Positions 53,836-61,879 of a stretch of 64,000 nucleotides of DNA are shown piece after piece. The position numbers and the translations under genes are program-made. The DNA lies in the NCBI GenBank assembly GCA_029245675.1, contig JAQWOV010000020.1, positions 1 to 64,000 of the forward strand. The letters are read 5' to 3'. This stretch comes from Acidimicrobiales bacterium (GTDB lineage: Bacteria > Actinomycetota > Acidimicrobiia > Acidimicrobiales > MedAcidi-G1). The number at the start of each line of letters is the position of its first letter. The stretch's first letter is position 1. The notes under the pieces were generated by a model. That model was given only the letters and a program-made list of their open reading frames with translations. It was not told where the DNA came from and searched no databases.

Positions 53836-54170
53836 TACTTGAACCAGATTTTCTGATATTCGCGACTTGTTGGATGAAGAAGCAATGTTACTAATACGAC
53901 CGGGAAGATTAAAGCAAATAAAACATTCAATCCAAGTCCTATAGTCACCACTCTGATTGCTATAGCGATTAGAGAGGTGGCGATTCCTAGGGTCCAGCCG
54001 GTCTTCTTTTCATTAGCTATGAGGTAAGCAGCGGGAAACATCAGGACACCTACAAGTAGAAGAAGCTGGTTACCCCGGACCATATTGAAGAGGCCTTCAA
54101 TGTAGAGGAGCATGGTCCCTGTTACCAGTGTTTGGGGCTGATATCTATTGATCCAACGTCGTTCTTGCAT
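53835..54170 (-). CDS. small multi-pass membrane protein of unknown function
   Basis: A 111-residue protein with about four hydrophobic segments (LVTGTMLLYIEGLFN, LLLLVGVLMFPAAYLIA, LGIATSLIAIAIRVVTI and LFALIFPVVLVTLLL). It has basic ends and no recognised motif. Its stop abuts the menG start, so it is likely in the same transcript. Confidence 0.65.
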   Translation of the reverse strand: MQERRWINRYQPQTLVTGTMLLYIEGLFNMVRGNQLLLLVGVLMFPAAYLIANEKKTGWTLGIATSLIAIAIRVVTIGLGLNVLFALIFPVVLVTLLLHPTSREYQKIWFK

Positions 54171-54223
54171 GTCTTAGTTTCTCAAATAAGTCAGAGGAAC
54201 ACTCCAAAAATGAAGATGAATTC

Positions 54224-54970
54224 CTATCTTATAAATCTTTCGTAAGCTCGATTAGTGGTTTCGTGGTTGAAGCCAAGTGCACTATAAACACGGTTAGCAG
54301 GATGATTGTCTGACTCCACATAAAGCATTGCTTGGTTTATATCGTTGCCATGAATCCAATTTAAACCGGCGAGTACGAGTTCTGTTCCTGAGCCCTTACC
54401 TTGGAATTCTGGGTCAACTGCAATGACATAGATTTCTCCTTGGAGCGGCAAAAGGTCGTAATGGATTTTCGTCCAACAAAAACCTTGAATAACTCCATCT
54501 GATTCCCATATACGCAGACCATTTGGATCAAACCATGGTTCGTTCATGTTGTTTTCAAAATCTTCGATTGTTTGATCACTCCGCTCTGGGTGCCAAGAAA
54601 AAGCACGATTATTGATAGCAACTATTTCTGGAAGATCGTCAGTCGTGAAAGAACGAGTCACCAATTGGCTTCCTTTCGCAGGAAGAGGTCGAGAGAGCTG
54701 CCATAGATCGCGATAAGGGGTGTAGCCAGCAGCTAAAGGGATTTGATCGCAGTCATCTTGAACGCTCTCTATCCAGAATTCCAAGCGACCGCCTTCGCCT
54801 ATGGCTATTGCTTGAGCGACAGCTTCGAGGAGTCTTTTTTTATTTTCGTCTTTTCCTCCAGGGACATCAAGTTCAACTTTCCAGCCGTTACGCGCGAGGG
54901 AGAGAGTTGCGGAGTCGGTTCCGTCTGAGAGTAGTAATGTCTCGGGTTGGGGAAAGTCTTCTGACGACAT
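54224..54970 (-). CDS. mshD: mycothiol synthase (GNAT)
   Basis: A 248-residue acetyltransferase that would perform the last step of mycothiol synthesis, acetylating Cys-GlcN-Ins. The C-terminal GNAT domain has NNRAFSWHPE, EPWFDPNGL, FCWTKIHYD, GEIYVIAVDPEFQGKGSGTELV and LYVESDNHPANRVYSALGF, all matching MshD. The protein is shorter than the roughly 300 residues of mycobacterial MshD, with a reduced N-terminal domain. A TAGCCT box ends 7 nt before the ATG. Divergent from nth. Confidence 0.85.
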   Translation of the reverse strand: MSSEDFPQPETLLLSDGTDSATLSLARNGWKVELDVPGGKDENKKRLLEAVAQAIAIGEGGRLEFWIESVQDDCDQIPLAAGYTPYRDLWQLSRPLPAKGSQLVTRSFTTDDLPEIVAINNRAFSWHPERSDQTIEDFENNMNEPWFDPNGLRIWESDGVIQGFCWTKIHYDLLPLQGEIYVIAVDPEFQGKGSGTELVLAGLNWIHGNDINQAMLYVESDNHPANRVYSALGFNHETTNRAYERFIR

Positions 54971-54977
54971 GAAGCAA

Positions 54978-54983
54978 AGGCTA
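54978..54983 (-). promoter_or_regulatory. -10 box of a possible leaderless promoter for mshD
   Basis: TAGCCT on the minus strand ends 7 nt before the ATG at 54970. It pairs with a similar divergent element for nth 25 bp away. Confidence 0.4.
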
Positions 54984-55008
54984 TCGCCGAACTGGGCCCA
55001 AGTCAGGC

Positions 55009-55014
55009 TACTGT
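55009..55014 (+). promoter_or_regulatory. -10 box of a possible leaderless promoter for nth
   Basis: TACTGT ends 7 nt before the ATG at 55022; there is no Shine-Dalgarno. The divergent gap with mshD is only 51 bp. Confidence 0.4.
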
Positions 55015-55021
55015 CTTAAGT

Positions 55022-55663
55022 ATGGGCAGGCCGAGAACACCAAAAGGGCGGGCGAAGGAAACTCATGTGCGTTTAACTGACGAGTATCCAGAAGCCATTT
55101 GTGAACTTGATCATAAGAATCCGTTTCAGTTGTTAGCCGCAACTATTCTTTCTGCGCAATGCACAGACAAAAGGGTGAACATGGTGACCCCTGCCTTGTT
55201 CAAGCGGTACCCAACTCCAAAAGATCTTGCGGAAGCTAATCTCTCGGAACTGGAAGAGGTTGTTCGTTCTACCGGATTTTATGCTTCAAAAGCAAAGAAT
55301 TTGCTTGGAATGGCTCAGAGGCTAGTCGAGGTTTATGACAGCGAAGTTCCAGGCGCCATGGAAGATTTGACTTCACTCGCAGGTGTCGGAAGAAAAACAG
55401 CAAATGTTGTTCGCAGCGTCGATCTAGGGCTTCCCGGGCTACCAGTAGATACGCATGTCGGACGTCTTTCTCGCAGACTGGGATTGACTGAAGAGACAGA
55501 TCCAGTAAAAATTGAAATGGTTTTAAACCCTATGATTCCAGCAGATGAGAGGGGTTCGTTTAGCCTGAGATTGATTTTACATGGGAGGAGAGTTTGTCCA
55601 AGCCGTAAGCCGCGTTGCGAGGAATGCACTTTGAACGATTTCTGTCCCTCTTCTGAAGTCTAG
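55022..55663 (+). CDS. nth: endonuclease III
   Basis: A 213-residue base-excision repair glycosylase/AP lyase for oxidised pyrimidines. The helix-hairpin-helix LTSLAGVGRKTANVV contains the catalytic lysine, the catalytic aspartate is in VDTHVGRLSRRLG, and the C-terminal [4Fe-4S] cluster is C-x6-C-x2-C-x5-C (CPSRKPRCEECTLNDFC). Length is normal. Confidence 0.95.
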   Translation: MGRPRTPKGRAKETHVRLTDEYPEAICELDHKNPFQLLAATILSAQCTDKRVNMVTPALFKRYPTPKDLAEANLSELEEVVRSTGFYASKAKNLLGMAQRLVEVYDSEVPGAMEDLTSLAGVGRKTANVVRSVDLGLPGLPVDTHVGRLSRRLGLTEETDPVKIEMVLNPMIPADERGSFSLRLILHGRRVCPSRKPRCEECTLNDFCPSSEV

Positions 55664-55700
55664 TAGAGGCAACTTCAAGAGAAATTAGTACATCAGATCT

Positions 55701-55901
55701 TTAAGCTCTTTCATCCTTCATCAAACGATTGACTTCACGTCGGGTAGAGCGAAGGTGTCTTTCAATCTCGAGTAAACCTGCATTCTCATCAGTTCTATTT
55801 AAAGAAGAGGTTTCTAATATTTTCTCAACTCGACTTATCAGGTCATCAATCTGTGTTGAAATTGACGAGAGCTCTCCAGTAAAACGTTCATTGGTGTTCA
55901 T
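55701..55901 (-). CDS. small hypothetical coiled-coil protein
   Basis: A 66-residue, fully polar, helix-forming protein (ISTQIDDLISRVEKIL, then IERHLRSTRREVNRLM). No Shine-Dalgarno and no recognised family. It converges on nth with a gap of 37 bp and is divergent from hisD. Codon use is plausible; it could still be spurious. Confidence 0.45.
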   Translation of the reverse strand: MNTNERFTGELSSISTQIDDLISRVEKILETSSLNRTDENAGLLEIERHLRSTRREVNRLMKDERA

Positions 55902-55940
55902 TTTTTAAGTTTTACATGTATTTCAAATAACGCAACTTTG

Positions 55941-55961
55941 GAATGATTCAAATATTCATTC
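55941..55961. promoter_or_regulatory. inverted repeat upstream of hisD
   Basis: GAATGA (55941-55946) and TCATTC (55956-55961) with a 9-bp spacer lie 23 bp before the hisD -10 box in the divergent gap. This is a plausible operator position. No histidine-rich leader peptide or T-box is seen. Confidence 0.35.
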
Positions 55962-55983
55962 GGTCCTTGGGTGGAAAGCCCGC

Positions 55984-55989
55984 TAGCGT
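55984..55989 (+). promoter_or_regulatory. -10 box of a leaderless promoter for hisD
   Basis: TAGCGT ends exactly 6 nt before the GTG at 55996 and no Shine-Dalgarno intervenes. Confidence 0.45.
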
Positions 55990-55995
55990 GAAAAG

Positions 55996-57309
55996 GTGCT
56001 TAAAGAACTAGATGTGCGCGGAGATCTTGAAAAACCGGTATCTGAATGTTTGCCGCGCCCATTCTCTAAAGAAAATAATGAAGAAATATTGGCAGTGGTC
56101 AAAGGGATAATAGAAGAGGTTCGGGCAAGAGGAGACGAAGCTTTATATGAGATGACTGAGCGATTTGATGGATCTCGACCTAGAACTCTTTCTGTCGGGA
56201 GACAAGAAATGGAGAATGCTTTAGAGCAAATATCTCCAGAGCTTAGAGCTGCTCTCGAAAAAGCTGCAGAAAATGTTCGAACCTACTATTCAAAACATGA
56301 ACTAAGTAGGCATGAGATAACAAAAGATGGGATGTCTATAAAATCACGGCTACTTCCTCTGAGAAGTGCAGGATGTTATGTTCCAGGCGGAAAAGCGTCT
56401 TACCCATCTACTGTAATCATGACGGCTATTCCGGCAGAGATGGCAGGAGTGGAACGCATTGTAGTAGCGGTACCTCCGAACCCTGATGGAAGGATATCTC
56501 AATCAGTTCTAGCAGCCGCCGCTATTGCGGGAGTGCAAGAGGTGCACCCTATAGGCGGTGCACAAGCTGTAGCGGCACTTGCGTATGGCACAGAAGAAGT
56601 AGAACCGGTTGATGTCATAGTTGGGCCAGGCAACATTTACGTGTCTCTAGCTAAGCAAGAAGTGTCTGGAAAAGTAAGAGTACCGGCATCGTTTGCGGGT
56701 CCGTCAGAAGTAGTAGTGGTAGCTGATGAAACTGCTTCACCGGATTTAGTTGCCTTAGATCTGATTGTTCAAGCAGAGCATGGACCAGACGGCTTATCTT
56801 GGCTTGTTACTTGGGAAAAAGAATTCGCGGAAAAAGTTTATTCTGAGATAACAAAAATATTAGAAGGATCCATTAGGAAAGAAGAGATTGAATCAACACT
56901 TGCGCGTTCTGGTTATTGTGTTTTAGTAGAGGATCAAGAACAGGCTTTAGAGGTGGTCAATATAGTCGCTCCCGAGCATCTTCAAATAATGACTCGTGAT
57001 CCCGAAATTATGGCGGCAAAGGTTAAGAATGCTGGGGCGATCTTTTGCGGATCTTGGTCGCCTGCAACTCTTGGGGATTACATCGCAGGGCCTAGTCATG
57101 TTTTACCTACTGCAGGCACTGCAAGATTTTCCGGAGCTTTGAGTGTTTCTGATTTCTTGAAGGAAGTGCACGTGATAACAGCTTCAAAGGAAACGATTTC
57201 AACATTAGGAAAACATGTAGTTGTTCTGGCGGAAACTGAGGGTTTAGACGCCCATGCTGAATCAATACGTAGACGAATTCAGAAGATAGCGGAGGAAGAG
57301 AGTGAATAA
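55996..57309 (+). CDS. hisD: histidinol dehydrogenase
   Basis: A 437-residue enzyme that performs the last two oxidations of histidine synthesis. The family motifs GCYVPGGKASYPSTVIM, EVHPIGGAQAVAALAYG, and IVAPEHLQI (near the catalytic Glu-His pair) are present, as are the zinc-site regions AEHGPDGLSWLVT and GDYIAGPSHVLPTAGTARF. First gene of the his operon; GTG start at 55996. Overlaps hisC by 8 bp. Confidence 0.96.
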   Translation: MLKELDVRGDLEKPVSECLPRPFSKENNEEILAVVKGIIEEVRARGDEALYEMTERFDGSRPRTLSVGRQEMENALEQISPELRAALEKAAENVRTYYSKHELSRHEITKDGMSIKSRLLPLRSAGCYVPGGKASYPSTVIMTAIPAEMAGVERIVVAVPPNPDGRISQSVLAAAAIAGVQEVHPIGGAQAVAALAYGTEEVEPVDVIVGPGNIYVSLAKQEVSGKVRVPASFAGPSEVVVVADETASPDLVALDLIVQAEHGPDGLSWLVTWEKEFAEKVYSEITKILEGSIRKEEIESTLARSGYCVLVEDQEQALEVVNIVAPEHLQIMTRDPEIMAAKVKNAGAIFCGSWSPATLGDYIAGPSHVLPTAGTARFSGALSVSDFLKEVHVITASKETISTLGKHVVVLAETEGLDAHAESIRRRIQKIAEEESE

Positions 57310-58360
57310 CTTCCTCAAACCGCGTGAAGGAATATCAGGGTCGAGCGGATACTTCTCGCCACAAATAGATGTTTCGGTCCGTCTTAATGCCAACGAGGCA
57401 CCAGAAGCACCTTCTGAAGGCTTTACTGCTGGACACGAGTTGAATTTAAATCGTTACCCAGACCGGTCAGCGGAAAAACTTCGAGAAGAGATAGCTAAGA
57501 AATACGGAATATCTGCTAATCAAGTGTTCGCTGCAAATGGTTCCAATGAAGTGCTCCAAAACTTTCTCTTAACTTATGGAGGCCCGGAAAGGTCTCTGAT
57601 GGTTTTTAAGCCGACTTATGTCATGCATTCAAAGATTGCAGCGATCACTGGCACTCCGGTGATCGAAGGAGATCGTGAGATAGATTTCAGTCTTAATGTG
57701 GAATCTACTTGTGAAAAGATTCATAAATATAAGCCTTCCTTAATATTTTTATGCTCACCTAATAATCCAACAGGACTTCCAGAGCCAAAAGAGTTACCTG
57801 AAAGAATCTTGGAGATCCTTGAAACTTATGAAGGCATCTTGCTTGTAGACGAGGCCTATGGGGAGTTCGCTGATGCGTCGTTTCTTTCTTTACTTTCTGA
57901 GGATCGCCCACTTGTGATTAGTAGAACTTTTTCCAAGGCGTTGGGATTGGCAGGTCTTCGTCTCGGGTATTTACTCGGACCTTCTTGGTGTGTTGAAGAG
58001 GTTGGGAAAGTTTCGCTTCCATATCATTTAGGAACTCTTACTCAGGAATTGGGGATTGAGGCTCTAAAGGATTCAGTTTCGCTGGAAAAACGAGTCACGG
58101 ATATAATTAAAGAACGTGATCGAATAAGTGAGTTTTTGAGAAAGTTTCCGTTAGAAGTTTGGCCTTCAGAAACAAATTTTATTTTGTTCAAGGCGAAGAA
58201 TAAGGATGCCGGACAGATTTGGGAAGAACTTATTTCAAGATCGATACTTATTAGAGATTTTTCGATGGTTGACGGTTTAGAAGGTTGTTTAAGAGTGACT
58301 GTGGGTACGAGAAATGAAAACGATTTATTTATTGAAGCACTTGGAGAGATTCTGAAATGA
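57302..58360 (+). CDS. hisC: histidinol-phosphate aminotransferase
   Basis: A 352-residue fold-type I PLP enzyme converting imidazole acetol phosphate to histidinol phosphate. SPNNPTGLP, VDEAYGEFA (PLP aspartate) and SRTFSKALGLAGLRLGY (PLP lysine) are diagnostic of HisC. GTG start overlaps the hisD stop region; ends with ATGA shared with hisB. Confidence 0.95.
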   Translation: MNNFLKPREGISGSSGYFSPQIDVSVRLNANEAPEAPSEGFTAGHELNLNRYPDRSAEKLREEIAKKYGISANQVFAANGSNEVLQNFLLTYGGPERSLMVFKPTYVMHSKIAAITGTPVIEGDREIDFSLNVESTCEKIHKYKPSLIFLCSPNNPTGLPEPKELPERILEILETYEGILLVDEAYGEFADASFLSLLSEDRPLVISRTFSKALGLAGLRLGYLLGPSWCVEEVGKVSLPYHLGTLTQELGIEALKDSVSLEKRVTDIIKERDRISEFLRKFPLEVWPSETNFILFKAKNKDAGQIWEELISRSILIRDFSMVDGLEGCLRVTVGTRNENDLFIEALGEILK

Positions 58361-58941
58361 GAAAAGCTAATACAGAAAGATCTACAGCGGAGACCTCGGT
58401 AAGTATTGAAGTTTCTCTTGATGGGGGATCAGTTGATGTTTGTACCGGGATACCTTTTTTTGATCACATGCTGGATCAACTTGGAAGACATAGCGGCATT
58501 GGGCTAAATATCAATTGTGCTGGAGATTTGGCTATTGATGCCCATCACACGGTAGAGGACGTTGGAATCACGCTTGGAGAAACTTTTAAAGAAGCTTTGG
58601 GAGATAAAACGGGGGTTCGTCGGTTTGCCTCTATGAGAGTTCCTCTTGACGAAGCGTTAGTTGAAGTTGCTCTTGACCTTTCTGGAAGACCGTTCTTGCA
58701 CTACGAAGTAGATTTTCCTGGAGAGAAAATACTGGGAGATCCTCCTTTTGACCCTCAGCTAGTAGAAGAGTTTTGGCGAGCGTTTGCCACCACAGCTAAG
58801 GTCACTCTTCACATTTCTTTAGTCAGGGGTAAAAACACTCACCATATAGTGGAGGCAAGTTTCAAAGCTGTTGCGCGCTGCTTATGTGACGCAATCAAAA
58901 TAGAGGGCACAACTTTGCCGTCTACAAAAGGAACCTTGTGA
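58357..58941 (+). CDS. hisB: imidazoleglycerol-phosphate dehydratase
   Basis: A 194-residue manganese enzyme. Metal-binding segments FFDHMLDQLGRHSG, DAHHTVEDVGI and HISLVRGKNTHHIVEASFKA are complete. Only the dehydratase is present; the E. coli phosphatase domain is absent, so histidinol phosphate must be dephosphorylated by another protein. Confidence 0.96.
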   Translation: MRKANTERSTAETSVSIEVSLDGGSVDVCTGIPFFDHMLDQLGRHSGIGLNINCAGDLAIDAHHTVEDVGITLGETFKEALGDKTGVRRFASMRVPLDEALVEVALDLSGRPFLHYEVDFPGEKILGDPPFDPQLVEEFWRAFATTAKVTLHISLVRGKNTHHIVEASFKAVARCLCDAIKIEGTTLPSTKGTL

Positions 58942-59570
58942 CGGGAGTTCCACTAATAGCGGTTCTAGATTATGGGATCGGGAATCTTAGATCAGCACAA
59001 AAAGCCTTAGAGCATTTAGGTGCAGAAGCGTTATTAACAGACAATGAAGAGACTATTAATCGAGCTGATGCTTTGGTTTTACCAGGAGTTGGTTCTTTTG
59101 GTAGGTGTATTTCCGCCCTTGAAGAAACTGGATTGAGGGAATTGACTAAGGCAGCAGCGCAAGAAGCAGCAGAAGGTGGACGCCCGTTTCTTGGAATTTG
59201 TGTTGGATTGCAAATGCTGCATGAAAGAAGTGAGGAAACACCGGGACTTGAAGGTCTGGGAGTCATTGACGGAGAAGTTGAACTTATATCAGGCGTTGAC
59301 AAGTTACCTCAAATGCAGTGGAACCTATTAAAAACAGAGAGTCATCCGATGTTTGAAGGCAGCGAGCAAGAATCCTGGACATATTTTGTTCATAGTTATG
59401 CCGCCCCAATCAATTACAATACTGTTGCCACTTGTGTATACGGCACGGAAGTATGTGCAGCTATAGCGCAGAACAATCTCTGGGCCACGCAGTTTCATCC
59501 AGAAAAATCTGGAAAAGTAGGGTTACGGATTCTAGAAAACTTTGTGTCTTTAGCAGGTGTGGATTTATGA
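58938..59570 (+). CDS. hisH: imidazole glycerol phosphate synthase, glutaminase subunit
   Basis: A 210-residue class I glutamine amidotransferase supplying ammonia to HisF. The nucleophile is in FLGICVGLQML, the His-Glu pair in ATQFHPEKSG, and the oxyanion region in LPGVGSFG. GTG start at 58938 overlaps the hisB stop (GTGA). Its stop overlaps hisA. Confidence 0.95.
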   Translation: MTGVPLIAVLDYGIGNLRSAQKALEHLGAEALLTDNEETINRADALVLPGVGSFGRCISALEETGLRELTKAAAQEAAEGGRPFLGICVGLQMLHERSEETPGLEGLGVIDGEVELISGVDKLPQMQWNLLKTESHPMFEGSEQESWTYFVHSYAAPINYNTVATCVYGTEVCAAIAQNNLWATQFHPEKSGKVGLRILENFVSLAGVDL

Positions 59571-60301
59571 GTTTTAAAATATTTCCTGCTATTGATCTGC
59601 GTGGTGGAAATTGCGTGAGACTGTTACAAGGCGACTATTCCAAAGAAACCATCTATGAGATGACTCCGGTGAAACAAGCCACACTGTTTCAGGAGGCGGG
59701 TGCTTCGTGGGTTCATATCGTTGACTTGGATGCCGCACTTTCCGGAAATCCAGTCAATCGTTTGATCATTAAAGAGATTGCGGGAGTACTAGATATTCCT
59801 ATTCAGGTTGGTGGGGGAATTCGAACTCAGGAAGATGCGCGAAGCTTGTTTGATGCAGGGGTGGAGCGAGTAGTGATTGGAACTGTCGCAATTGAAAGCC
59901 CGGACGTAGTCTCTGAATCTTCACAATATGGACGTGTCGCAGTTGGTTTAGATGTTTCTGGAGAAGAGATAGCGACACATGGATGGACTAGGAGAACAGG
60001 AGTTTCATTGGGTGAGGGGTTGCAGAAGTTTTCTGAAGATGAAGTGGATGCTTTTATTGTCACTCAGATTGAACAGGATGGAACGATGAACGGGCCAGAT
60101 TTAGAAATTCTTCGGACTTCGTTAGAGGAAACGAGTGTCAATGTTGTGGCTTCGGGGGGAGTGGGCACAATTTGCGATATTAAAGACTTGAAGGAGTTAG
60201 AAGCTTCACGGAAGTCTTTAGAAGGTGTGATTATTGGAAAAGCGATTTATGAGAACGTCTTCAGTTTATTTGAAGCCCTAGAGCTTGAGGATGTTTCGTG
60301 A
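59567..60301 (+). CDS. hisA: phosphoribosylformimino-5-aminoimidazole carboxamide ribotide isomerase
   Basis: A 244-residue TIM barrel (ProFAR isomerase). I use the ATG at 59567 ([17 protein letters not shown]); the frame stays open 45 codons further up inside hisH. Motifs: [39 protein letters not shown] and [12 protein letters not shown]. Actinobacterial homologues (PriA) often also act as TrpF; here the HGW-TGVSL segment looks more like a HisA than a PriA, but I cannot exclude dual function. Confidence 0.93.
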   Translation: MSFKIFPAIDLRGGNCVRLLQGDYSKETIYEMTPVKQATLFQEAGASWVHIVDLDAALSGNPVNRLIIKEIAGVLDIPIQVGGGIRTQEDARSLFDAGVERVVIGTVAIESPDVVSESSQYGRVAVGLDVSGEEIATHGWTRRTGVSLGEGLQKFSEDEVDAFIVTQIEQDGTMNGPDLEILRTSLEETSVNVVASGGVGTICDIKDLKELEASRKSLEGVIIGKAIYENVFSLFEALELEDVS

Positions 60302-61068
60302 AGTCAGTACGAATCATTCCGTGTCTAGATGTTGATAATGGTCGTGTTGTTAAAGGGGTAAATTTTCTAGATTTACGTGATGCTGGAGACCCGGTAGAAC
60401 TGGCTGCTCATTATGACAGTCAGGGTGCAGATGAACTTATTTTCTTAGATATAGCGGCTTCACCGCAGGCCCAACAAACAATGGTGGATGTTGTTCATAG
60501 AACAGCAGAGCAGGTGTTCATACCTTTTACGGTTGGAGGCGGCATTCGAAGCTTGGAAGATGCTAGAAGAATACTTCGTGCTGGTGCTGACAAAGTTTCG
60601 ATCAATACTGCAGCGATAGAGCGCCCAGAACTAGTTACGGAGTTAGCCGAAGAGTTTGGAAGACAATGTGTTGTTGTGGCAGTTGACGCTAAGCGCTCTG
60701 AGAAGGACTCTGGAAAGTTTGAAGTGTTCAGCCATGGTGGAAGAACAGCCACTGGTCTTGATGCGAAAAACTGGATTCAGGAGGTTGTGCAAAGAGGAGC
60801 GGGAGAGATTCTTCAAACCTCCATGGATAAAGATGGAACTCTGGATGGATTTGATTTAGAAATGCTTAGAGAGCTTGGAAGAGAATGCAGCGTCCCATTA
60901 ATTGCAAGCGGGGGAGTGGGAAATTTGGAACATCTTGTAGAGGGAGTGACAAACGGTGGAGCGGATGCTGTTTTAGCTGCTTCTATTTTCCATTTCGGCG
61001 ATCACACTATTCCTGAAGCAAAGAAGCATATGAAAGAAGCGGGTATTTTAGTTAGGCCGCATCGGTGA
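60298..61068 (+). CDS. hisF: imidazole glycerol phosphate synthase, cyclase subunit
   Basis: A 256-residue TIM barrel forming IGP and AICAR from PRFAR and ammonia. [52 protein letters not shown] and [15 protein letters not shown] are hallmarks; the catalytic aspartates are in CLDVD and SMDKDGT. GTG start overlaps hisA by 4 bp. Confidence 0.96.
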   Translation: MKSVRIIPCLDVDNGRVVKGVNFLDLRDAGDPVELAAHYDSQGADELIFLDIAASPQAQQTMVDVVHRTAEQVFIPFTVGGGIRSLEDARRILRAGADKVSINTAAIERPELVTELAEEFGRQCVVVAVDAKRSEKDSGKFEVFSHGGRTATGLDAKNWIQEVVQRGAGEILQTSMDKDGTLDGFDLEMLRELGRECSVPLIASGGVGNLEHLVEGVTNGGADAVLAASIFHFGDHTIPEAKKHMKEAGILVRPHR

Positions 61069-61078
61069 TTTCGTCCGC

Positions 61079-61084
61079 TACCGT
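61079..61084 (+). promoter_or_regulatory. -10 box of a possible leaderless promoter for the GroES-like gene
   Basis: TACCGT ends 7 nt before the GTG at 61092, with no Shine-Dalgarno. Confidence 0.35.
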
Positions 61085-61091
61085 TCAATGA

Positions 61092-61448
61092 GTGAGTGAA
61101 TCTGAAATTTATAATCTTCCGGGACCATCAGAAGAGGGTCTTCCTATCAAGATGCTAAACGACCGAGTTTTAGTAAGTATTGATGATGGAGAAGGAGAGA
61201 GGCGTTCGTCGGGAGGAATCCTTATACCTGCTACTGCTCAGTTGGGGAAAAGATTGACTTGGGCTGAGGTTGTGGCAGCAGGACCTAATGTTCGTGCAAT
61301 GGAAGTTGGAGATCAAGTTCTATTTAATCCAGAAGATCGGTATGAAGTTGAAGTCAGAGGATCTGAGTACATAATTCTTAGAGAGCGCGATGTTCATGCA
61401 GTTGCATCTCCACGACTTGAAGAAGGAAGCACAGGACTCTACCTTTAA
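61092..61448 (+). CDS. divergent GroES-like co-chaperonin
   Basis: A 118-residue protein of the Cpn10 fold: LNDRVLVSIDDGEG, the mobile-loop region RRSSGGILIPATAQLGKR, then WAEVVAAGPNVRAMEVGDQVLF and EYIILRERDVHAV. It is longer than GroES, with about 20 extra residues at each end, and the mobile loop reads GGILIP rather than the usual GGIVL. No groEL is adjacent. It may work with a GroEL encoded elsewhere or have its own role. It sits between hisF and hisI. GTG start at 61092. Confidence 0.8.
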   Translation: MSESEIYNLPGPSEEGLPIKMLNDRVLVSIDDGEGERRSSGGILIPATAQLGKRLTWAEVVAAGPNVRAMEVGDQVLFNPEDRYEVEVRGSEYIILRERDVHAVASPRLEEGSTGLYL

Positions 61449-61477
61449 ATACTTCGTGAGAGGTAGGTCATTCCCTC

Positions 61478-61483
61478 TAAACT
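61478..61483 (+). promoter_or_regulatory. -10 box of a leaderless promoter for hisI-trpE
   Basis: TAAACT ends exactly 6 nt before the ATG at 61490, with no Shine-Dalgarno between. It suggests hisI and trpE form a separate transcript from hisD-F. Confidence 0.5.
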
Positions 61484-61489
61484 AGAGTT

Positions 61490-61876
61490 ATGTCAGAAAC
61501 TGAAGAAAGTCCAATTCTAAATCCGATGTTCGCTTTGAGCGCTGAACAGGAAGAAATCATCACTTACAATGACGACGGCCTTGTTCCTGCAGTTATTCAG
61601 GAAAAAGGTACTGGTCAAATTCTTATGATGGCTTGGATGAATAAAGAGTCTCTGCAGAAGTCACTATCTACTGGTCGTACTTGGTTTTGGAGTCGTAGCA
61701 GACAAGAGTATTGGTGCAAGGGTGAAACCTCTGGTGATCGCCAGTACATCCAGGAAGCATTCTATGACTGTGATGGAGACACCCTTTTGTTTCAGGTAGA
61801 GCAAGAAGGCAAAGGAGCCTGCCATACCGGAGAATATAGTTGCTTCTTTCGTTCATTCAGTAAAGGCGACAGATAA
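61490..61876 (+). CDS. hisI: phosphoribosyl-AMP cyclohydrolase
   Basis: A 128-residue zinc enzyme opening the PR-AMP ring. The sequence [36 protein letters not shown], the Mg site [13 protein letters not shown] and CHTGEYSCF are all family hallmarks. No HisE (PR-ATP pyrophosphatase) domain is fused. It ends 3 bp before trpE. Confidence 0.95.
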   Translation: MSETEESPILNPMFALSAEQEEIITYNDDGLVPAVIQEKGTGQILMMAWMNKESLQKSLSTGRTWFWSRSRQEYWCKGETSGDRQYIQEAFYDCDGDTLLFQVEQEGKGACHTGEYSCFFRSFSKGDR

Positions 61877-61879
61877 AAG

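Noticed and set aside
55902-55995. Histidine attenuator leader peptide or T-box
   Set aside because: No short ORF with His codons and no terminator/antiterminator pair occurs before hisD.
59432-59566. 45-codon upstream extension of hisA
   Set aside because: It lies within hisH in another frame; HisA starts [12 protein letters not shown], so ATG 59567 overlapping the hisH stop is the start.
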